DNA of 64,000 nucleotides, taken from positions 124,001-188,000 of the forward strand of contig NZ_VJYD01000009.1 in NCBI RefSeq assembly GCF_007341385.1, written 5' to 3'. The notes beneath the pieces are model-generated. The model saw only the letters and a list, made by a program, of their open reading frames with translations, did no database searches and was not told the origin of the DNA. The translations under genes and the position numbers were made by a program. Source of the DNA: Flavobacterium daemonense (GTDB lineage: Bacteria > Bacteroidota > Bacteroidia > Flavobacteriales > Flavobacteriaceae). Shown here one piece after another: positions 59,747 through 64,000 of the stretch (positions are counted from its first letter, which is position 1; every line of letters begins with the position of its first letter).

Positions 59747-61360
59747 CTAATTTTTTATTACTCTGAATGCATTTTCTTTTTCAGCCTTGAAAAAATAAAC
59801 TCCAGAAGGCAAAAAATCAACATTTATTTCATTCAATCCTGTTTTCAGCTTTAGCCCTTTTATTTGATCTCCCATAACATTATAGATAGACATTTTGCAT
59901 TCAGATTGCACATTGATATTTATTTTACCATTTGTTGGATTAGGATAAAAAGAGGTAGATGCTGAAATATGATTCTCATCAACAGAAAGAACACCGCATT
60001 TAGAAACCACTTCATCTCTATTATTACAATCTGTGGTGTTTGAACGAATCGCGGCGCTTGACTCAATATTTGCAAGATAATTGCATATGCTTGTAACGGC
60101 ACAAGATGACAATAAAGCATTTAACTCAATAGTGACGTAACCAATTGTCTTATGGTCAATATTTTCAATACCTTTCAAACTAGTTAAATTGTCACAATAA
60201 CTGACCGTCAACGGGCTATTATTCATGTTTTTTATACTTTCTAAACCAACTAAATTTTGAAGATTTCTACATCCAGATACGTAGAGATTTCCAATCGAAA
60301 CTAAATTATTAACACCTTGCAAATTCACCATATTTAAATTATCTGATATTTCGAATGCAACTCCAACTTTAACTAAACCAGTTAATCCATTTAAATTTTT
60401 TAATTCATCACAAGCTTTTATTTGCAACATTCCATCAACAGAGGAAAGGTTTTCTAAACCACTTAAAGAAAGGAATTTATCATTTCCAAATAAGGTTAAA
60501 TTTTCTTTTATAGTTTTAAGATTATCCAATCCTTTAAGATTAATTAGATTATCATTATCCACTACGAACAATCTATAAATCGTATTAAGATTTTCTAAAC
60601 CACTGAAACTAGTAAGATTACTATTCTTCTCTACATCAAAAAATCGACCTGTTGTCAATAAAGCGCCTAGACCTTGAAAATTTTTCAAACCATTATTTGA
60701 TGTAATTTTCAAATCTCTTTTTACACTCTTCAAATTATTTAAACCATCTAATGACGACAAAAGTGGATTTCCATCAATTACCAGATCATTAGTGATTTCA
60801 GTAACATTTATTAATCCACTTAATGTTGTAAGCTTGTTATTTCCGTAAATAATCAAATCTTTTCCAAAATTTGCTAAATTTTTAACACCATTAACATTAA
60901 TTAGTTCACTATTACTGCTTATTTTAAAATCACCACCAATGGCAGTAAGTTTTTCAAGTCCATCAACATTATTTAACACATTATTATTTTCAATAATAAA
61001 ATTTCCACCAATGGAATTTAAACTGCTAAGTCCTTTTAAATCAATCACCATTGAATTACCGCTGATTGTCAAATCACCGGCTACAGAAACCAAGTTATGC
61101 AATCCGTTAAAATCTTTTGATATAAATTTAAGAGTAAGGCTTCCTGAAATTGATTTTATTTGTGACAAACCAGAAAGATTGGAAACATTTTGTATTAATA
61201 CATCTCCGCCAATATTAGTACAACCGGGATAATTTTTTGAAAAATTGTCAATTTGATTCTGATTAGTGAATGTTATACCTGATGGTAGGCAATTTTGCGC
61301 AGAGCAAATTGTAATTATAAGTATAGTTATCAAAAAAGACAATATTCCCTTTTTCATCAT
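59747..61360 (-). CDS. Receptor L-domain-like repeat protein with T9SS sorting domain
   Basis: 537 residues. Signal peptide (about 1-21). From about 25 to 430, repeats of about 23-24 residues of the type LSGLENLxxIxGxLxIxxN form a receptor-L-domain-like beta-helix. A C-terminal type A T9SS domain (about 462-537: SFYPNPTNGKININ, MSIYNVMGDQIKGL, LPSGVYFFK) targets it to the cell surface. A role in adhesion or glycan/protein binding is likely for the fold, with the ligand unknown. Two adjacent ATGs (61358 and 61355) leave the start open by one codon. Confidence 0.88.
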   Translation of the reverse strand: MMKKGILSFLITILIITICSAQNCLPSGITFTNQNQIDNFSKNYPGCTNIGGDVLIQNVSNLSGLSQIKSISGSLTLKFISKDFNGLHNLVSVAGDLTISGNSMVIDLKGLSSLNSIGGNFIIENNNVLNNVDGLEKLTAIGGDFKISSNSELINVNGVKNLANFGKDLIIYGNNKLTTLSGLINVTEITNDLVIDGNPLLSSLDGLNNLKSVKRDLKITSNNGLKNFQGLGALLTTGRFFDVEKNSNLTSFSGLENLNTIYRLFVVDNDNLINLKGLDNLKTIKENLTLFGNDKFLSLSGLENLSSVDGMLQIKACDELKNLNGLTGLVKVGVAFEISDNLNMVNLQGVNNLVSIGNLYVSGCRNLQNLVGLESIKNMNNSPLTVSYCDNLTSLKGIENIDHKTIGYVTIELNALLSSCAVTSICNYLANIESSAAIRSNTTDCNNRDEVVSKCGVLSVDENHISASTSFYPNPTNGKININVQSECKMSIYNVMGDQIKGLKLKTGLNEINVDFLPSGVYFFKAEKENAFRVIKN

Positions 61361-61626
61361 TTTATTTTATTGTTTAAAATTAAATTAATTTTCATCTCAA
61401 ACATACAATAAAAAAGTAGTTTTAAAAAAAGGCTTTTTAAATTTATTATCAACATGAAGCTCTTCATTATATTCTATAAACATCATTTTTATTTCAAACT
61501 ACTATCAAACAATCATCGAACATTTATTCAACGCGATGTCGCGCAATAAGGTTTAGAAAATAGACTTAAAAACAAACACCTTTAAAAAAGATTTTTTTCT
61601 ATCTTCCTAAAATAAAATTTTCAAAA

Positions 61627-62391
61627 ATGAACCAACTATTTTCAATAAAAAAATCATTTTTATTTGTCTTTATTCTAGTGTCGAGTTTCTTTCTGGTTTC
61701 ATTTCATTCAAAAAATACGGAAGAAATCACTTCAGCTAAAATCAAAAAAGTGCTGATTTTTTCTAAAACCAACGGCTTCAGACATGAAAGCATAAGTGCT
61801 GGAATCACAGTAATAAAAAAACTTGGACAAGAAAATAATTTCCTCGTTGATGCTACCGAAGATTCTCTTGCCATTAATTCGAAAAACTTAAAGCAGTACA
61901 AAGCTGTTATATTTTTGAGCGCTTCTGGCAATGTTTTAGGCGAAAATCAGAAATTAGCTTTACAGAAGTTTATAGAAAAAGGAAATGGTTTTGTTGGCAT
62001 TCATTCGGCAACAAATTGTGAACCTGATTGGAATTGGTACACACAAATGATCGGTGGCATTTTTGAAGGACATCCTGAGCCACAAAATGCAAAACTTATT
62101 GTTGTTGATCATGAACATCCAGCTACAAAACATCTTCCTGAAATTTGGGAACGAAAAGACGAATGGTACAATTTTAAATATCTAAATCCTGACGTACACG
62201 TGCTCATAAAAATTGACGAATCTTCGTATAAAGGAGGCAAACATGGCAATAATCATCCTTTGGCTTGGTATCATGACTATGATGGCGGTAGAGCGTTTTA
62301 TACCGCGTTAGGACACAGCCCGGAAAGCTACAGCGATCCGCTCTTTACGCAGCACTTGCTTGGCGGAATTATATATGCTATTGGGAAATAA
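61627..62391 (+). CDS. ThuA-family protein
   Basis: 254 residues, signal segment (about 10-28). The ThuA fold is visible from KKVLIFSKTNGFRHESI, through FVGIHSATNCEPDWNWY and GHPEPQNAKLIVVDHEHPAT, to GRAFYTALGHSPESY. ThuA domains have a class-I glutamine-amidotransferase-like fold and occur in carbohydrate pathways. The exact reaction is not settled. A secreted form such as this is common in Bacteroidota. Confidence 0.92.
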   Translation: MNQLFSIKKSFLFVFILVSSFFLVSFHSKNTEEITSAKIKKVLIFSKTNGFRHESISAGITVIKKLGQENNFLVDATEDSLAINSKNLKQYKAVIFLSASGNVLGENQKLALQKFIEKGNGFVGIHSATNCEPDWNWYTQMIGGIFEGHPEPQNAKLIVVDHEHPATKHLPEIWERKDEWYNFKYLNPDVHVLIKIDESSYKGGKHGNNHPLAWYHDYDGGRAFYTALGHSPESYSDPLFTQHLLGGIIYAIGK

Positions 62392-62418
62392 ATTTGCTAA
62401 CTACTATTTAAATAAAAT

Positions 62419-62952
62419 ATGAACTCAAATCTGAAAACTCTATTTCTTTCTGTCTTTTTAATCTTAACTATTTTAGGATGTTCAGATAGAAAAACAAAGT
62501 CTATTCCGCAAAATCCTTATTTAAAGGAATTAACAGAGAAACAAATTGGAGAAACCAATTATTATATTTCTATCCCGAAAAAATATACAATTAAGGAAAA
62601 CAGAGGTCCAGATTTTTCTGTTTATTATTTCTTTCCTATTGATACAACAGATACTGCTAGCTTTTCAGGCGGTTTTTATTTTGGTAATTATCCTAGTCTG
62701 TTCGAAGCATCTAGCGACAGCTGTAAAACTGAAAAAAGAAAAAGCAATATCTTAAATAAAGATACAGATTGGACTGTCTATAACTGCAACGGCAAATATT
62801 CTATTCAGTCAATCGTTGAGAGCGGAAGCAATGAAGGCTGGAATCACTACATTCATGCCTTTGCAAATGCAAATTCTACTGCAGATTTAAAAAAAATATT
62901 TCTGATTTTGGAAACAATGAAAAGGAAGAAATCAAACAAACAACCAAAATAA
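62419..62952 (+). CDS. Hypothetical lipoprotein downstream of the ThuA gene
   Basis: 177 residues. Lipobox ILGC (C21). A beta-rich body (YYISIPKKYTIKENRG, SVYYFFPIDTTD, GGFYFGNYPS) with a Lys-rich tail. Twenty-seven bases after the ThuA gene and in the same direction, so probably cotranscribed. Function unknown. Confidence 0.7.
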   Translation: MNSNLKTLFLSVFLILTILGCSDRKTKSIPQNPYLKELTEKQIGETNYYISIPKKYTIKENRGPDFSVYYFFPIDTTDTASFSGGFYFGNYPSLFEASSDSCKTEKRKSNILNKDTDWTVYNCNGKYSIQSIVESGSNEGWNHYIHAFANANSTADLKKIFLILETMKRKKSNKQPK

Positions 62953-62962
62953 TTATCAAAAC

Positions 62963-62993
62963 AAAAAAGACCGTTCAAATCGAACGGTCTTTA
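62963..62993. terminator. Bidirectional terminator
   Basis: AAAGACCGTTC / GAACGGTCTTT stem between convergent genes. Confidence 0.8.
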
Positions 62994-63014
62994 TATTTTT
63001 ATTTATCTCAAAAC

Positions 63015-63320
63015 TTATGCTCTGAACAAAGCATATTTATTGTAATTGAATAAAACTCTGTCGTAAGGAACGTAAAGCGAAACTATTTTCTCTGAAGATG
63101 CATCAAATGTGATTCCGTGATGTTTTCTGAACAAATAAATTTCTTTTAAACAATTTGAAAGACTTTGATGAATTTCAGTTGTAAAAGTCGGCAGTTTTTT
63201 ATCTCCTACCAAAAGATCAATTTGATAATTTGAACTGCTTTTTGATAAATTATTTCCAATAATTCTCAATGTAAATGTTGTTGGCTTTCCGTATTCTTCG
63301 CCTTGATATTTAAGTATCAT
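63015..63320 (-). CDS. Small conserved-looking hypothetical protein
   Basis: 101 residues, cytoplasmic, beta-rich start (TFTLRIIGNNLS) and a helical centre (LSNCLKEIYLFRKHHGI). No known motif. Single gene flanked by terminators. Confidence 0.65.
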   Translation of the reverse strand: MILKYQGEEYGKPTTFTLRIIGNNLSKSSSNYQIDLLVGDKKLPTFTTEIHQSLSNCLKEIYLFRKHHGITFDASSEKIVSLYVPYDRVLFNYNKYALFRA

Positions 63321-63470
63321 AATTCTAACATTAAAAGGTTAATTACTTTCTCTCTCCGACTTTAACCAAAAGACCGAATCTAATTTTAAAGTTAAAGAAA
63401 AAAAACAAAGATTTTCAAAAATATTTAGACAAAAATAAACAATAAATCGAAAAAAAGTAGGAGCATAAAA

Positions 63471-63492
63471 AAACCGTAACGAGTTACGGTTT
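63471..63492. terminator. Terminator of the leucine-rich-repeat gene
   Basis: AAACCGTAAC / GTTACGGTTT stem preceded by an A-run, which is the T-tract on the minus strand. Confidence 0.7.
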
Positions 63493-63557
63493 CGGCAATT
63501 AACTAAATATATTTAATCAACTTTTTTTCACGAGTAAAATTCATTCCATAAGCACGA

Positions 63558-64000
63558 TTAATTTTCGGTAATATTTTTTTGTCTTTCAGCATTTATCTCT
63601 AACAAAAACGGATTCCCATTTTCATCAAACATTGTCATATTTAAAGCGTCTAACAACGCCATTTTTCTTGAAACTCCTCCTTTAAATTTATTATAAGAAA
63701 GATTCATTTCAGAAAGATTGTGAAGCTTTCCAAGTCCTTCCGGAATTTCTCCGTCAAAACCATTATCAAATAAGCTCAAATTCTGCAAAGCTCCAAAATT
63801 CACAATTTCCTTGCTCAGGCTTCCTGAAAATTTATTGCTGTTTAAAAGCAATATTTTCAAGGTCGAAATCTTGTAAATTGAACTTGGCAATGCGCCTTCC
63901 ATTTCATTATTAAAAAGCGACAGAATTTCCAATCGGCTTAATTTTCCGAGATCAGCAGGCAATTCACCCGATATTTGATTTTTAAAGAGCTCCAGATCTT
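63558..64000 (-). CDS. Leucine-rich-repeat protein, C-terminal part (cut by window edge)
   Basis: The frame is open to the right edge. About 147 residues are visible, with at least five repeats of the type LGKLSRLEILSLFNNEMEGALP, close to the plant-type LRR consensus with GxIP-like turns. No T9SS domain or membrane helix follows the repeats; the protein ends in a short charged tail. Localisation depends on the missing N-terminus. Confidence 0.8.
   Translation of the reverse strand, partial: DLELFKNQISGELPADLGKLSRLEILSLFNNEMEGALPSSIYKISTLKILLLNSNKFSGSLSKEIVNFGALQNLSLFDNGFDGEIPEGLGKLHNLSEMNLSYNKFKGGVSRKMALLDALNMTMFDENGNPFLLEINAERQKNITEN

Noticed and set aside
1..64000. CRISPR array
   Set aside because: No run of regularly spaced short direct repeats was seen; the repeats in this window are isolated or paired and no cas gene is present.

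Overview
The window looks like a chromosomal segment of a Flavobacterium-type organism (Bacteroidota, Flavobacteriaceae). The evidence is low G+C, TAnnTTTG-type -7 promoter boxes, SusC/SusD pairs, type IX secretion (T9SS) C-terminal sorting domains, DUF4468/DUF4494/DUF4269 proteins, and tRNA genes without an encoded CCA.

Layout. 1-3.3 kb is core chromosome: the start of a TonB-dependent receptor, der, era and an initiator tRNA-Met. About 3.3-24.1 kb is an accessory island that appears to have accreted at the 3' end of that tRNA. Its first module (3.3-15.2 kb) has a large serine recombinase whose reading frame ends inside the tRNA, small accessory genes, an XRE regulator, a gene-free stretch with a strongly structured candidate RNA, a 1616-residue STAND-like NTPase with a C-terminal PLD-like domain (candidate anti-phage protein), and an AlbA_2/Schlafen-like regulator. 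The second module (15.1-23.2 kb) is a toxin locus: a small T9SS-sorted protein, a 2100-residue RHS protein ending in an HExxxH metallopeptidase-like toxin, and an overlapping gene for a secreted, membrane-anchored TIMP/netrin-like protein that is the obvious immunity candidate. The third (23.2-24.1 kb) carries a DUF4468 protein and a REPIN-like element. Near-identical tRNA-3'-end-like direct repeats, each followed by a terminator hairpin, separate the modules.

24-28 kb holds an M13 peptidase, tRNA-Glu and a secreted Ppx/GppA-fold protein. 28.2-52.8 kb reads as one peptidoglycan amino-sugar scavenging locus: NagA, AmiE-like serine hydrolase, GHL10 (DigH-like) glycosidase, phosphoesterase/beta-propeller protein, FAD/Fe-S D-lactate dehydrogenase, DeoR regulator, SusC, SusD, NamZ, MurQ, a sodium:solute symporter, a NagZ-AmiE fusion and an HGSNAT-like acetyltransferase. 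Outer-membrane uptake, stem-peptide removal, GlcNAc and MurNAc release, inner-membrane uptake, lactyl-ether cleavage, D-lactate oxidation and GlcNAc-6-P deacetylation are all represented; a MurNAc kinase is not. The promoters of the dehydrogenase gene and susC share the same operator and promoter architecture on either side of the deoR gene.

53-64 kb is ordinary chromosome: DUF4494, a GT39 glycosyltransferase, DUF4269, a second initiator tRNA-Met, a TlpA-like protein, lipoproteins, an L-domain T9SS protein, a ThuA protein and the end of a leucine-rich-repeat protein. Several intergenic inverted-repeat families lie between genes throughout. All functions are inferred from sequence reading alone; no search was run.
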